Shown here piece by piece: positions 1 through 8,461 of a DNA stretch of 49,090 nt. Under the pieces are notes generated by a model. The model was not told where the DNA came from. It ran no database searches and saw only the letters and a list, made by a program, of their open reading frames with translations. The DNA lies in the NCBI GenBank assembly GCA_030017685.1, contig JASEHH010000013.1:1-49090 (forward strand), read 5' to 3'. Source of the stretch: Thermodesulfobacteriota bacterium. GTDB lineage: Bacteria > Desulfobacterota > BSN033 > UBA1163. Both the position numbers and the translations under genes were made by a program. Position 1 is the first letter of the stretch; each line of letters opens with the position of its first letter.

Positions 1-84
1 AAGGAGGCTTCTTATAACCAGTTGACTTTATTTAATTTTTAACCGGACAGTACTGTTCTCAAAAATAAAATGAGGGGGTCCAAG

Positions 85-1071
85 TTGAAGCGATTTTTAA
101 CTATTCTTTGTATTATTTTTATTGTTATCTTCATCTTGACGAAAATGAGTGAAGCTCAGAAGAGCCCCCAACACTGGCCCAAATCGGTCACCATTGGAGC
201 GGCCCCATTAGGTGGTACTTATTATATCTGGGTTGGAGGATTCATAAAACTATTACAAGACAAGATGGGAATTCCCGGTTATATGGTGATTACTGGAGGT
301 CCTATCCATAACACCATGCTGACCGATGCCAATAAGTTAGATTTTGGAATGGTGACGGCGACCCCTTTATGGGAAGGATGGCAAGGAGAGGCTTGGGCGA
401 AAGGGAAGAAACATCAGAATTCGAGGGCGATCTTCCCCATGTATGCCTCCTATTTCCAGATGTATTCCCTGAAGAAGTCAGGGATTAAAAGCATTTATGA
501 CCTTAATGGGAAAAGGGTGGGAGTAGGTCCTATAGGTGGTACGCCAGCAACTTACTGGCCTAAAATCCTTGAAATGGCAGGTGTTAAGCCGGGAAGAATT
601 GTAAATGCTGAATCGGTCCATCTCAACTTACAACTCGTGTATGAAACGATTGATGCCAATAGCCAGGCAGTGGGGCTTCCTTGGATGATCATTACAGAAA
701 CCGAGGCCACCCATGAGATCAATATCTTGTCTATTCCTAAGACCGATGCCGAAAAGTTCGTTGCAAAAAACCCTCACTTCTCACCAGGGGTCATCCCTAA
801 AGGATACTACAAGAGCAATAAAGATTATGATATTGAAACGATCACCGTATGGAACTTTATGATTGTTCACAGAGAAGCTGCAGATGATTTCGTTTATGAG
901 GTTGTTAAAAAAACTTTCGAAAATGTGGATATTCTAATCGCTACCCACCCATCAGCCAAAGAGACAAAACCTGAGTATATTGTCAACAGCCCTATACCTC
1001 TTCATCCCGGAGCATTAAGATATTACAAGGAGAAAGGAATCAAAATACCGGAAAAGCTGATTCTTCCTTAA
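85..1071 (+). CDS. TAXI-family TRAP transporter solute-binding protein, copy 1
   Basis: Periplasmic substrate-binding subunit of a TAXI-type TRAP transporter, which delivers an organic anion to the permease encoded downstream. The N-terminus is a signal peptide (positive charge, hydrophobic run about residues 5-20, then an SEAQ-like cleavage region), followed by the TAXI hallmark 'IGAAPLGGTYYIW' and a periplasmic binding fold. A TTG start at 85 is preferred over the ATG at 70: it aligns with the start of the neighbouring paralogue (both begin xKRFL) and has a GAGGGGG ribosome-binding site about 7 nt upstream. It is a tandem paralogue of the next gene with near-identical length. The substrate cannot be read from sequence; the dehydrogenase downstream hints at a hydroxy-dicarboxylate. 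Confidence 0.9.
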   Translation: MKRFLTILCIIFIVIFILTKMSEAQKSPQHWPKSVTIGAAPLGGTYYIWVGGFIKLLQDKMGIPGYMVITGGPIHNTMLTDANKLDFGMVTATPLWEGWQGEAWAKGKKHQNSRAIFPMYASYFQMYSLKKSGIKSIYDLNGKRVGVGPIGGTPATYWPKILEMAGVKPGRIVNAESVHLNLQLVYETIDANSQAVGLPWMIITETEATHEINILSIPKTDAEKFVAKNPHFSPGVIPKGYYKSNKDYDIETITVWNFMIVHREAADDFVYEVVKKTFENVDILIATHPSAKETKPEYIVNSPIPLHPGALRYYKEKGIKIPEKLILP

Positions 1072-1177
1072 AATGATTAATCATCTCAAATAAAAGAAAG
1101 GAGGTCAGTTTCATTTCACTGCTTGATGTTCAAGTCGACCTTTTCATCAACAAAATATTTTGAAGGAGGAGGTTAAA

Positions 1178-2161
1178 ATGAAGCGATTTTTAGTCATCTT
1201 TAGCATTGTAGTCACGGTTGTTCTCTTTTCATCGGCCATGAGCCAAGCCCAGGTCAAACCGGGTTGGCCCAAAGCAGTGACCATTGGGGCTGCGCCAGTA
1301 GGTGGAACCTACTTCATATGGATGGGAGGATTTGCCAAACTGTTACATGACAAGATGGGAATTCCTGGCTCTGTGGAAGTGACCGGAGGCCCTGTCCATA
1401 ACACCCAATTGGTCGATGCCAAGCAAATAGATTTTGGACCGGTAACTGCTGGACCAGTATGGGAAGGATGGACCGGAGAAGGTTGGGCGAAAGGGAAGAA
1501 ACATCAGAACCCGCGGGTCATCTTCCCCATGTATGCCACCTATTTCCAGATGTATGCTCTGAAGAAATCTGGAATTAAAAGCATCCATGACCTCAACGGA
1601 AAAAGTGTGGGCGTAGGCCCTGTGGGTGGAACGCCAGCCACCTACTGGCCTAAAATCCTTGAAGCAGCAGGTGTAAAGCCTGGAAGGATTACAAATGCGG
1701 GATCTGCCGATCTCAATTCTCAACTCAAAGATGGGATGCTCGATGCTAATGGGCAATCGGTAGGACTTCCGTGGGTGATCATCACAGAAATCGAGACCAC
1801 TCATGAGATTAATATCTTGCCTATCCTCAAAGCCGATGCAGAAAAGTTTATTGCCAAATACCCCCTCTTTGCACCAGGGGTAATTCCAAAAGGATACTAT
1901 AAGAGCAATAAAGACTTCGATGTGGAAACGATCACGGTTTGGAATTACATGACGGTTCATAAAGATGCACCGGAGGATTTCGTTTATGAAGTTGTAAAGA
2001 AGACTTTTGAAAATGTTGATATCCTGATCGCAGCCCATGCCTCAGCAAAAGAAGTTAAACCAGAAGCTATTGTCACCAGCCCCACTCCTCTTCATCCGGG
2101 TGCGATAAGGTATTACAGAGAGAAGGGGATCAAAATCCCAGACAAATTAATCCCGAAATAG
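1178..2161 (+). CDS. TAXI-family TRAP transporter solute-binding protein, copy 2
   Basis: Second periplasmic TAXI binding protein, about 327 residues, with signal peptide ending near the 'SQAQ' segment and the motif 'IGAAPVGGTYFIW'. The start at 1178 is chosen because AAGGAGGAGG lies just before it; an in-frame ATG 18 nt upstream has no good ribosome-binding site. It differs from copy 1 mainly in the signal peptide and the middle (about residues 175-200), while the ends are almost the same, so the pair is a tandem duplication that has begun to diverge. A strong terminator follows, so binding proteins and permease may be expressed at different levels. Confidence 0.92.
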   Translation: MKRFLVIFSIVVTVVLFSSAMSQAQVKPGWPKAVTIGAAPVGGTYFIWMGGFAKLLHDKMGIPGSVEVTGGPVHNTQLVDAKQIDFGPVTAGPVWEGWTGEGWAKGKKHQNPRVIFPMYATYFQMYALKKSGIKSIHDLNGKSVGVGPVGGTPATYWPKILEAAGVKPGRITNAGSADLNSQLKDGMLDANGQSVGLPWVIITEIETTHEINILPILKADAEKFIAKYPLFAPGVIPKGYYKSNKDFDVETITVWNYMTVHKDAPEDFVYEVVKKTFENVDILIAAHASAKEVKPEAIVTSPTPLHPGAIRYYREKGIKIPDKLIPK

Positions 2162-2193
2162 AAGATGCATAGATTGTCGATTTCAAAGGGGAG

Positions 2194-2237
2194 ATGTGCG
2201 GATGAGCCATCAGAATGTTGGTCATCCGCACATTTTT
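2194..2237 (+). terminator. Rho-independent terminator after the binding-protein genes
   Basis: A perfect 12-bp stem (ATGTGCGGATGA at 2194-2205 with TCATCCGCACAT at 2222-2233) is followed by a run of T. It sits 30 nt after the stop of the second binding protein and before the permease gene, so it probably lowers permease transcription relative to the binding proteins. Confidence 0.85.
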
Positions 2238-2238
2238 A

Positions 2239-2296
2239 TAATCCCCCCACACCCCCCTCGGTTTTGAGTCGTAACGACTTTACTAAAGGGGGGATT
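2239..2296. repeat. Palindromic spacer repeat (AATCCCCCC...GGGGGGATT type)
   Basis: Outer arms AATCCCCCC and GGGGGGATT enclose a perfect inner palindrome AGTCGT-A-ACGACT at 2267-2279. The same C-rich/G-rich spacer type recurs near 24215-24265 and around 37190-37445. It lies between the terminator and the ribosome-binding site of the permease gene. Confidence 0.55.
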
Positions 2297-2314
2297 TGAA
2301 GAAGGGAGACGTCG

Positions 2315-4252
2315 ATGAATGAGGAAAAGGTTGTCGATATAAAAGAGGTTGAGAAGAAACTCGAGGAGATGCATATCAAGGATATCGAAGTCTCGGGTGG
2401 AAGGGAGCTGACAGGAATCCTCTTCAAAGCCGTCTTTGTTGTCGGCCTCGCCATGAGTCTTTTCCATATCTACGTACTGACGATCCGTGCCATTGACCCC
2501 TGGTATTTCAGGACCATGCATGTCGTTTTTGCAGGGGTATTGGTCTTTGCCCTGGTGCCGGGATGGAAAAAGGCTCCCAGGGATCGAATCCACCTCGTCG
2601 ACTACCTTTTCATTCTTCTCGTTACTGTCCCCGCAGTATACATCTTTATTGTCTTTGATGAATGGATCTATCGTGTGGGTGTCGTTCCGAATAAATGGGA
2701 TTTCTTCTTTTCCGTACTATTTGTCATCGCTGTCTGGGAGATGTCAAGGAGGGCCACCGGATGGCCTCTGGCAATCTTATCGGCCCTTTTTATCCTTTAT
2801 GGATACTTTGGCAACTATATGCCAGGCCTCTTCTACCATAAGGGATATTCCTGGCCAAGGATGATAACCTATCTCTTCAGCCTGGATGGAATTTTGAGCC
2901 TTCCGATTCTGGCCTCCGCTCACTATATCTTCCTCTTCGTCCTATTTGGTGCATTCGTAGAAGTCTCGGGGGCTGGAAAGTTTTTTGTCGATTTTGCCCG
3001 CTGTGCCGCAGGCCGTCTCAGGGGGGGACCTGCAAAGGTTTCCATCATCTCAAGCGCCATCATCGGGACAGCCTCCGGCTCATCCGTAGCCAATGTGGTG
3101 GTGGACGGCGTCTTTAACATCCCCCTGATGAAGGCCAGCGGTTTCAGGCCTGCCATTGCAGGAGCGGTTGAGGCGATGAACTCCACCGGTGGGCAGATCG
3201 TTCCGCCGGTCATGGGCGCAGGAGCATTCCTCATGGCAGAGATTCTGGGAGTCCCCTATGCGAAAGTGGCCCTGGCTGCGATCATCCCTGCCCTGATGTA
3301 TTACACCGCGGCCTACTGGATGATCGATTTCTACTCCGCCTCAGCAGGACTGAGAGGAATGAGCCGGGAGGAAATGCCTATCTTCAGGAGGATCATGGCG
3401 GAAAAAGGATACCTCCTCGTTCCCATCGTTGTGCTGCTCGTTTCTCTAATGGTGTTGATGTATTCCCCTTACCGATCTGCGATGTTTGCCATCCTCTCCC
3501 TCATCATTGTGAGTTGGGTGAGGAAGGCAAGCCGGCTTGGCTTTAGGGGCGTGGTTGAAACCCTTGCTAAAGGTGCAAGAGGATCCATTGAGATTGCGGC
3601 CACCTGTGCGGCCGCGGGGATTATTGTCGGCATTCTGACTCAAACCGGACTGGGGATGAAATTTGCGATGATCATCATTAATTATTCCGGAGGAAATCTT
3701 CTCGTGGCTCTATTCTTCACCATGCTCATTGCAATCATACTCGGGATGGGAATGCCCACGACAGCCGCCTATGCTATCTCCGCATCGGTTCTGGCCCCTG
3801 CCCTTATCCAGCTTAAAGTTCCTGCCATTGCGGCCCACCTCTTCATCTTCTATTTCGCTTGTCTTTCCGCGCTGACGCCTCCCGTGGCTTTAGCCTCGTT
3901 TGCGGCGGCCGCCATCGCTAATGCAAAGACATGGGATGTGGGATGGCAGGGGATGAGGTTTGCGATCGCCGGATTCCTCATTCCCTATATGTTTGTCTAT
4001 GGACCGGCCATGGTTCTACAGGGGACGTCTACGGAGATTACCCTTGCTATCATCACAGGTCTTTTAGGAACGATGGCCCTGGCGTCTGCGGTGCAGGGAT
4101 GGCTTTTAAAAAGGGCCCACTGGATAGAGCGAATCATTCTGTTGATCGCCGCCCTAACCCTTATCAAACCAGGATGGGAGACCGACCTGATTGGATTTGG
4201 GTTGCTCGCCATGATCGCCGGTTATCAATACACAAAAAATAAGAAGAAATAG
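2315..4252 (+). CDS. TRAP transporter fused permease (DctQ-DctM type)
   Basis: Inner-membrane permease of the TAXI TRAP system. At 645 residues it carries an N-terminal cytoplasmic stretch rich in K and E (about 1-30), a small four-helix DctQ-like part (about 30-190) and the large DctM channel part, with the typical 'GMGMPTTAAYAI' and 'LTPPVALASFAAAAIA' segments in the second half. TAXI systems usually have this fused form. The start is supported by GAAGGGAG upstream. The gene ends 9 nt before the dehydrogenase gene, so the two are very likely co-transcribed. The imported compound is probably the dehydrogenase substrate, which is inference from gene order. Confidence 0.93.
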   Translation: MNEEKVVDIKEVEKKLEEMHIKDIEVSGGRELTGILFKAVFVVGLAMSLFHIYVLTIRAIDPWYFRTMHVVFAGVLVFALVPGWKKAPRDRIHLVDYLFILLVTVPAVYIFIVFDEWIYRVGVVPNKWDFFFSVLFVIAVWEMSRRATGWPLAILSALFILYGYFGNYMPGLFYHKGYSWPRMITYLFSLDGILSLPILASAHYIFLFVLFGAFVEVSGAGKFFVDFARCAAGRLRGGPAKVSIISSAIIGTASGSSVANVVVDGVFNIPLMKASGFRPAIAGAVEAMNSTGGQIVPPVMGAGAFLMAEILGVPYAKVALAAIIPALMYYTAAYWMIDFYSASAGLRGMSREEMPIFRRIMAEKGYLLVPIVVLLVSLMVLMYSPYRSAMFAILSLIIVSWVRKASRLGFRGVVETLAKGARGSIEIAATCAAAGIIVGILTQTGLGMKFAMIIINYSGGNLLVALFFTMLIAIILGMGMPTTAAYAISASVLAPALIQLKVPAIAAHLFIFYFACLSALTPPVALASFAAAAIANAKTWDVGWQGMRFAIAGFLIPYMFVYGPAMVLQGTSTEITLAIITGLLGTMALASAVQGWLLKRAHWIERIILLIAALTLIKPGWETDLIGFGLLAMIAGYQYTKNKKK

Positions 4253-4261
4253 GGGAGAGCG

Positions 4262-5338
4262 ATGGGGAAAAATCATTGCATCGCAGTCATCCCGGGGGAC
4301 GGGATTGGAAAAGAGGTGGTCTCAGAGGGCATCAAATGTTTAAAAGCCCTTTCCGAGATCTTCGAGAATATCGAGTTTAAGTTCGAATTCTTTCCCTGGG
4401 GGAGCGAATACTATCTCCAAAATGGGAAAATGATGCCTGAGGATGGCCTCGATGTCCTAAAGGATTTTAACGCCATCTATTTAGGCGCGGTGGGTGATCC
4501 CCGGATCCCTGACGATGTGACCCTTCATGGACTCCTTCTCCCTATCAAATTCGGATTTGACCTCTATGTGGGCCTCCGGCCTGTCTATCTCTTCCACGGA
4601 GTGGAATCCCCACTGGCAAAAGTCTCTGAAGGCGAGATCGATCTTGTGGTCATCCGGGAGAATACAGAGGGAGAATATTCGAATATCGGTGGAATCGTCG
4701 GAGTCGAAGAAAGTGAGTTGGCTATCCAGAGCGGTCTCTTCACACGCAAGGGAATCGAAAGGATCATCACATTTGCCTTCGACTATGCGAAAGAAAAAGG
4801 CAGAAAGAAGGTCACCTCCGTTACCAAGTCCAATGCCCAGCGATATGGAATGGTCCTCTGGGACAGAATCTTTAAGGAGGTCTCATCCAGATATCCCGAA
4901 ATCCAGACCGAGTCCAAACTGATTGATGCCGCCTGTATGGATGTGATTAGGAACCCGAAGGGATATGATGTCATCGTTGCTTCCAACCTCTTCGCTGACA
5001 TTCTCTCAGATCTCACTGCCTCTGTAACAGGGGGCATGGGTCTGGCGCCAGGAGCAAGTTTCAATCCAAAGGATAAAACCTATCCCGGATTTTTTGATCC
5101 AGTCCACGGCTCTGCCCCGGATATTACCGGAAAAGGCCTTGCCAATCCTGTTGCGGCGATCCTTACGGCAAGAATGATGCTTGACTATCTGGGGGAAGTA
5201 GAGGCGGGTGACCTCCTGTACCGGGCGGTCAGAAAGAATCTTGCTGAAAAGAAGGTGAGGACGATTGATCTTGGAGGCCGTTCAAGGACAGACCAGGTCG
5301 GAGACGATATCGTCAGAATCCTTCGCTCTCTCCCATAG
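4262..5338 (+). CDS. Tartrate/D-malate dehydrogenase-like decarboxylating dehydrogenase
   Basis: A 358-residue member of the isocitrate/isopropylmalate dehydrogenase family, NAD and divalent-metal dependent, acting on a 2-hydroxy acid. Visible landmarks are 'IPGDGIG' at the N-terminus, 'RENTEGEYS' (about 139-147), the metal-site aspartates in 'ASNLFADILSDL' and 'GSAPDITGKGLANP' near the C-terminus. The segment 'YYLQNGKMMPED' is characteristic of the tartrate/D-malate dehydrogenase branch rather than LeuB. Being directly downstream of a TRAP permease fits catabolism of an imported hydroxy-dicarboxylate. Homoisocitrate dehydrogenase was considered because a LysW operon lies nearby, but the sequence type and the neighbours argue against it. 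Confidence 0.8.
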   Translation: MGKNHCIAVIPGDGIGKEVVSEGIKCLKALSEIFENIEFKFEFFPWGSEYYLQNGKMMPEDGLDVLKDFNAIYLGAVGDPRIPDDVTLHGLLLPIKFGFDLYVGLRPVYLFHGVESPLAKVSEGEIDLVVIRENTEGEYSNIGGIVGVEESELAIQSGLFTRKGIERIITFAFDYAKEKGRKKVTSVTKSNAQRYGMVLWDRIFKEVSSRYPEIQTESKLIDAACMDVIRNPKGYDVIVASNLFADILSDLTASVTGGMGLAPGASFNPKDKTYPGFFDPVHGSAPDITGKGLANPVAAILTARMMLDYLGEVEAGDLLYRAVRKNLAEKKVRTIDLGGRSRTDQVGDDIVRILRSLP

Positions 5339-5378
5339 CATCCCCTCCTGAAAATCAATCTTAACGTTGAATTAAATC

Positions 5379-5535
5379 GGTTACGGTTACGAAGCCCCTG
5401 CCTACCGGCAGGCAGGCGTTTCGTCATTCGGTAACGGTTACGTAAAAAAGAATTAAAAGACGATAAACGTAGCCTTTTATTAACGATACGGGCCCTGAAC
5501 CTAGCATGGTACAGGGCCTCGTTGCCGTTACCGTT
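5379..5535 (+). repeat. Dispersed repeat, copy A, carrying two nested palindromes
   Basis: A 157-nt element bounded by imperfect inverted ends (GGTTACGGTTACGAAG... / ...CGTTGCCGTTACCGTT). It matches the 113-nt copy B at 27190-27302 on the opposite strand over its whole length, except for two clean insertions: 20 nt after 'GAAGCCC' (the palindrome at 5397-5416) and 24 nt after 'ACGGGCC' (another palindrome, CCCTGAAC...ACAGGG). The length difference between copies is fully explained by these two insertions plus one indel. Confidence 0.8.
5397..5416 (+). repeat. 20-bp palindromic element, copy 1
   Basis: CCTGCCTACCGGCAGGCAGG, nested inside dispersed repeat A. Identical or near-identical copies occur at 13767-13786 (reverse orientation), 24225-24244 and 34598-34616 (one G shorter). 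Confidence 0.8.
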
Positions 5536-5569
5536 GAACGAATTCCTCATTTTCTAACCAATTCTAAAG

Positions 5570-6340
5570 TCATCTCATACGCCCTTCGATGGAACGGCTG
5601 ATTTCCCAGGCGGTTTTTTGAATCTCCAGTATGACCCTTTCCATCTTCTGGTCATTGAGGCTCGAAGTAAACCCCACGGCCCAGATGGCAGCAGGAGGAA
5701 GAGAGGACATTTGAATAGGCACCGCAATGGCTCTTACGCCAAGAAGATACTCCTCATCGTCAATCGCATAACCCCTCTCCTTCGCCTCCTCCACTTCCCT
5801 TAAAAATTTCTTGGGATCCGCCACCGACCTTGAAGTAAATCTTATCAATCCCACCTTCTGAATGATCTCCCTTGCCCTCTTCTCATCAAGCAGACTGAGA
5901 AAGACCTTTCCGGTGGCTCCTGCGAGGAGCGGCAGCCTCGTCCCAGGAGGCGAGGTGATCTTCATCTCATTATGGGACTCCACGACATCCAGAATGGTGA
6001 TATGATCTCCGTTCATAATGCCGAGGAAGATTGTCTCCCCGACTTTTTCCATCAATCTTTCCATTGGGCTTCTGGCGATCTCTCTCCATTCGATTTTCCC
6101 ATAGGTCTTCCTTCCGAGTTCCAGCAATGTATATCCGACATTGTATCTCTTATCAACGGGATCGCGGACCAAAACTCCCAACTCTTCGAGAGAGGAGGTG
6201 ATTCCATGGACGGTGCTCTTCCCAATTTTTAATTGTTTTGCCAGCTCGCTCACGCCAAGGCCGGAAGAAGAATCGGCGATGGTATGAAGAATTTTAAAGG
6301 CTTTTTTGACCGAAGGGGCGGAATAGGTGCTCTTTTTCAT
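5570..6340 (-). CDS. IclR-family transcriptional regulator
   Basis: A 256-residue DNA-binding regulator. The N-terminal winged helix-turn-helix (about 12-70, 'LGVSELAKQLKIGKSTVHG') is followed by an IclR effector-binding domain (about 80-250). It is convergent with the dehydrogenase gene and divergent from the NrfD-like operon, so the latter is the more obvious target. A GTTCAC-CATA-TTGAAC sequence lies 2 nt upstream of its start codon, just after a good promoter, which suggests autorepression. Very similar sequences flank the promoter of the Zn-ribbon/AOR operon at 19.7 kb. The effector is unknown; an aromatic acid or aldehyde would fit but is inference. Confidence 0.92.
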   Translation of the reverse strand: MKKSTYSAPSVKKAFKILHTIADSSSGLGVSELAKQLKIGKSTVHGITSSLEELGVLVRDPVDKRYNVGYTLLELGRKTYGKIEWREIARSPMERLMEKVGETIFLGIMNGDHITILDVVESHNEMKITSPPGTRLPLLAGATGKVFLSLLDEKRAREIIQKVGLIRFTSRSVADPKKFLREVEEAKERGYAIDDEEYLLGVRAIAVPIQMSSLPPAAIWAVGFTSSLNDQKMERVILEIQKTAWEISRSIEGRMR

Positions 6341-6342
6341 CC

Positions 6343-6358
6343 GTTCACCATATTGAAC
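6343..6358. promoter_or_regulatory. Candidate IclR operator at its own start region
   Basis: GTTCACCATATTGAAC is an imperfect 16-bp inverted repeat directly before the iclR start codon, at about +3 to +18 of the predicted iclR transcript. It matches the sites at 19663-19678 and 19771-19786 at 14 to 15 of 16 positions. Confidence 0.6.
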
Positions 6359-6367
6359 TATAAATTA

Positions 6368-6397
6368 AAGATACCAGATTCACTCTTTGTTTGTCAA
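6368..6397 (-). promoter_or_regulatory. Promoter of iclR
   Basis: On the minus strand TTGACA (6392-6397), an 18-nt spacer and TATCTT (6368-6373) form a good sigma-70 promoter reading into iclR. The -10 sequence and spacer length match those of the thiolase promoter at 30487. Confidence 0.6.
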
Positions 6398-6427
6398 CAT
6401 CTATTCCAACCATTTTATCAATAAATC

Positions 6428-6455
6428 TTGACAAGATGGGCGTATGTGCTATGAT
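6428..6455 (+). promoter_or_regulatory. Promoter of the NrfD-like operon
   Basis: TTGACA (6428-6433), a 16-nt spacer and TATGAT (6450-6455), preceded by TGC (extended -10). It reads into the NrfD-like gene at 6511 and lies back-to-back with the iclR promoter. Confidence 0.7.
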
Positions 6456-6471
6456 TAGCCTAATTCTGGTT

Positions 6472-6487
6472 GTTCATTATGAAGAAC
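6472..6487. promoter_or_regulatory. Second, weaker IclR-type site in the NrfD operon leader
   Basis: GTTCATTATGAAGAAC keeps the outer GTTC/GAAC of the putative IclR operator and contains the 11-bp palindrome TTCATTATGAA. It lies just downstream of the predicted transcription start, a typical repressor position. Confidence 0.4.
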
Positions 6488-6510
6488 AATCTTAATCGGG
6501 AGATTTAAGG

Positions 6511-7512
6511 ATGGCAACGGAATCGGTTCAGCCGATAAGAAGTGCGAAGTATGTTAGGCCTCAGCAGGAATGGAAAGAGATCATTGCCGTTTATCTCTAT
6601 CTGGCAGGAATGGGGGCTGGATCATTTATAATCGGTATCCTGATCCACTGGACGAGGATAGAATTAAACCCTTTGTCCATCCCTTTTATTGAACTTTTCG
6701 GTGTCCGTCTCGACCTCGCAAAGTTTCCGATCTTATGGGGGCCGATCATGGTCTCCATCGGCGCCCCCTTTCTCATTTTGGATCTGGGAATCAAATGGAG
6801 GTTCATGTATGCCTGCCTGAATCCTCGAACCTCGTGGGTGGCCCGTGGGTTTATCATCCTCTCGATCTTTATCGTCTTTGGACTGCTTATCCTCGCAAAG
6901 TCATTTTTGCCTTTTAAATGGCTCCATCCGGAATCCGGCCTCTGGCTCATCCCGGAGGTCATTGCCTTTGTCTTTGCTCTTGGAACCGCGCTTTACACCG
7001 GCATCCTTTTAAAGGCGACGAAATCGGTCCCTTTATGGAATACCCATCTCCTCCCCCTTCTCTTTCTTGCATCCGCACTCTCCACCGGATCGATGTCCAT
7101 CATCCTCTCCACTCTGGGAACCGGCCTGCTTTCCTATAACAGCGAGGGGATGAAGGTCTTAATGGCCGGGGAGCAGATATGTGTAGTGATCGAAGGGATC
7201 GTCCTTTATCTCTTCCTCTCCCGCAGATACAGGGCCTCGGAACAGGGAAAGGAGTCGGTTCGCCTTCTGATTACGGGCAAATTGCGGTATGTCTTCTGGC
7301 AGGGCATCATCCTTCTCGGTTTTATCTTTCCAGTCGTTCTTGAATGGATATCCAAATATTACCAGAATTCCGCGCTATTATTTATCGCCGGCCTCTCGCT
7401 CTTGACAGGCGGTTTCTTTCTCAGGCTGGGTGTCCTGCACGCAGGGATTAAAGACCAGATCCCGATGCAGCGGTTGATGGAAATCCAATATGATATGAAG
7501 CGGGTGCATTAA
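6511..7512 (+). CDS. NrfD/PsrC-like integral membrane protein
   Basis: A 333-residue polytopic membrane protein of the NrfD/PsrC type, the quinone-interacting subunit that passes electrons between a Fe-S protein and the membrane pool. It has about eight to nine hydrophobic helices beginning near residue 22 ('EIIAVYLYLAGMGAGSFIIG') and ends with a short hydrophilic tail. The next gene, 10 nt away, encodes the matching 4Fe-4S protein. No catalytic subunit is encoded next to them, which is unusual for this family. A shared operator-like sequence points to the AOR operon at 17.4-19.6 kb as possible partner; that link is inference. Confidence 0.85.
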   Translation: MATESVQPIRSAKYVRPQQEWKEIIAVYLYLAGMGAGSFIIGILIHWTRIELNPLSIPFIELFGVRLDLAKFPILWGPIMVSIGAPFLILDLGIKWRFMYACLNPRTSWVARGFIILSIFIVFGLLILAKSFLPFKWLHPESGLWLIPEVIAFVFALGTALYTGILLKATKSVPLWNTHLLPLLFLASALSTGSMSIILSTLGTGLLSYNSEGMKVLMAGEQICVVIEGIVLYLFLSRRYRASEQGKESVRLLITGKLRYVFWQGIILLGFIFPVVLEWISKYYQNSALLFIAGLSLLTGGFFLRLGVLHAGIKDQIPMQRLMEIQYDMKRVH

Positions 7513-7522
7513 GGAGATCCAA

Positions 7523-8011
7523 ATGGACCAAAAGGTACTGGTGGTCGATCAGCAAAAATGCACGGGCTGCCGTCAGTGCGAGCTGGTGTGCTCGGTTTAT
7601 CATACCGGGGCAAGCAACCCGAGTCGTTCCAGGGTCAGGGTGGTTAAGTGGGAACAGGCGGGGATCTACCTCCCCATGACCTGCAATCATTGCGAAAAAG
7701 CCTTCTGCGTCGAGGTCTGTCCGACCAAGGCCTGTCACAGAGAACCTGAAAAAGAGAACCGTGTGGTCATTGACAGAAATCTCTGTATCGGATGCAGGAC
7801 CTGCATCATCGCCTGCCCATTTGGCCAACCTTTCTTTGACGCCCAGGAGCGGGTCACTGTAAAATGCGACTATTGTGACGGTGATCCTCAGTGTGTGGCT
7901 TTCTGTAATGTCAAAGCCATCTCTTTTGTGGATGCTGACAGAGCTCAGATGGCCAAAAAGAAGGAAGCCGCCAACAAATTGGCCGATCTCTTGAAGCAGG
8001 CAAGGGGATAA
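7523..8011 (+). CDS. 4Fe-4S dicluster/polyferredoxin electron-transfer protein
   Basis: A 162-residue soluble protein with four Cys groups (CTGCRQCELVC, CNHCEKAFCVEVC, CIGCRTCIIAC, CDYCDGDPQCVAFC), enough for four [4Fe-4S] clusters in the DmsB/NrfC/HycB arrangement. It is clearly paralogous to the protein at 16759-17268, sharing the start 'CTGCR.CELVCSV.H.G.SNP.RSR' and the C-terminal 'VDADR' and 'AKKK' segments. It has AAGGAG before the start. It most likely hands electrons to or from the NrfD-like subunit. Confidence 0.9.
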   Translation: MDQKVLVVDQQKCTGCRQCELVCSVYHTGASNPSRSRVRVVKWEQAGIYLPMTCNHCEKAFCVEVCPTKACHREPEKENRVVIDRNLCIGCRTCIIACPFGQPFFDAQERVTVKCDYCDGDPQCVAFCNVKAISFVDADRAQMAKKKEAANKLADLLKQARG

Positions 8012-8155
8012 GCACCAATTTCCAAGCTCCAAATTCCAAATAAGCTCCCAAAAATCAAATTCCAAACATAAGTGTTTCGCCCATTTGGAATTGAAGATTG
8101 GAATTTGTGATTTGGGATTTAAAATAAAGGAATTTGATGGGGTGAAGAGTTAGCA

Positions 8156-8443
8156 ATGAAGATCAAAGTCGAATTCTTGGGTCTCCCGATGCTTTCGAAG
8201 GTCACCGGAAAGAAGAAATTGGAACTGGAGACCTCTGGTCATACAGTGAAGGACGCTATTGATGAATTGATTAAGCATTATGGCAAGAAAGTAGAAGAGG
8301 CGTTCTATGACTCCGAAGGAAATTTCGATTTGATGATCCAGATTACACTCAATGGAGGTCCATTAATTCCTGCTAACAAACACCATACCCCTTTAAAGGA
8401 AGGCGATACTTTAATCTTTATGTTGCTTTTATCTGGCGGTTAA
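8156..8443 (+). CDS. MoaD/ThiS-like beta-grasp sulfur carrier, GG-tailed
   Basis: A 95-residue ubiquitin-like beta-grasp protein ending in 'LLLSGG'. The C-terminal Gly-Gly is the site that an E1-like enzyme adenylates before sulfur transfer in molybdopterin/tungstopterin or thiamine synthesis. The E1-like gene starts 18 nt downstream. MoaD-like genes beside tungsten enzymes are common, and the electron-transfer genes just upstream suggest a role in tungstopterin supply. The 145-nt gap before it holds an AT-rich inverted repeat built from 'AATTCCAAAT'-like words. Confidence 0.85.
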   Translation: MKIKVEFLGLPMLSKVTGKKKLELETSGHTVKDAIDELIKHYGKKVEEAFYDSEGNFDLMIQITLNGGPLIPANKHHTPLKEGDTLIFMLLLSGG

Positions 8444-8461
8444 TGATGACGGAGGGTTGCA

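Noticed and set aside
47..56. ACAGTACTGT palindrome before the first binding-protein gene as an operator
   Set aside because: Only 10 bp, no second copy and no clear promoter in the short sequence available at the left edge.
1343..2038. Long minus-strand ORF opposite the second binding protein
   Set aside because: It is a shadow of a clearly coding + strand gene: no ribosome-binding site, Cys/His/Arg-rich composition typical of antisense frames, no recognisable domain.
4262..5338. Homoisocitrate dehydrogenase for a lysine pathway
   Set aside because: The YYLQNGKMMPED segment and the coupling to a TRAP permease fit the tartrate/D-malate branch; the gene is 6 kb from the LysW operon and in a different transcription unit.
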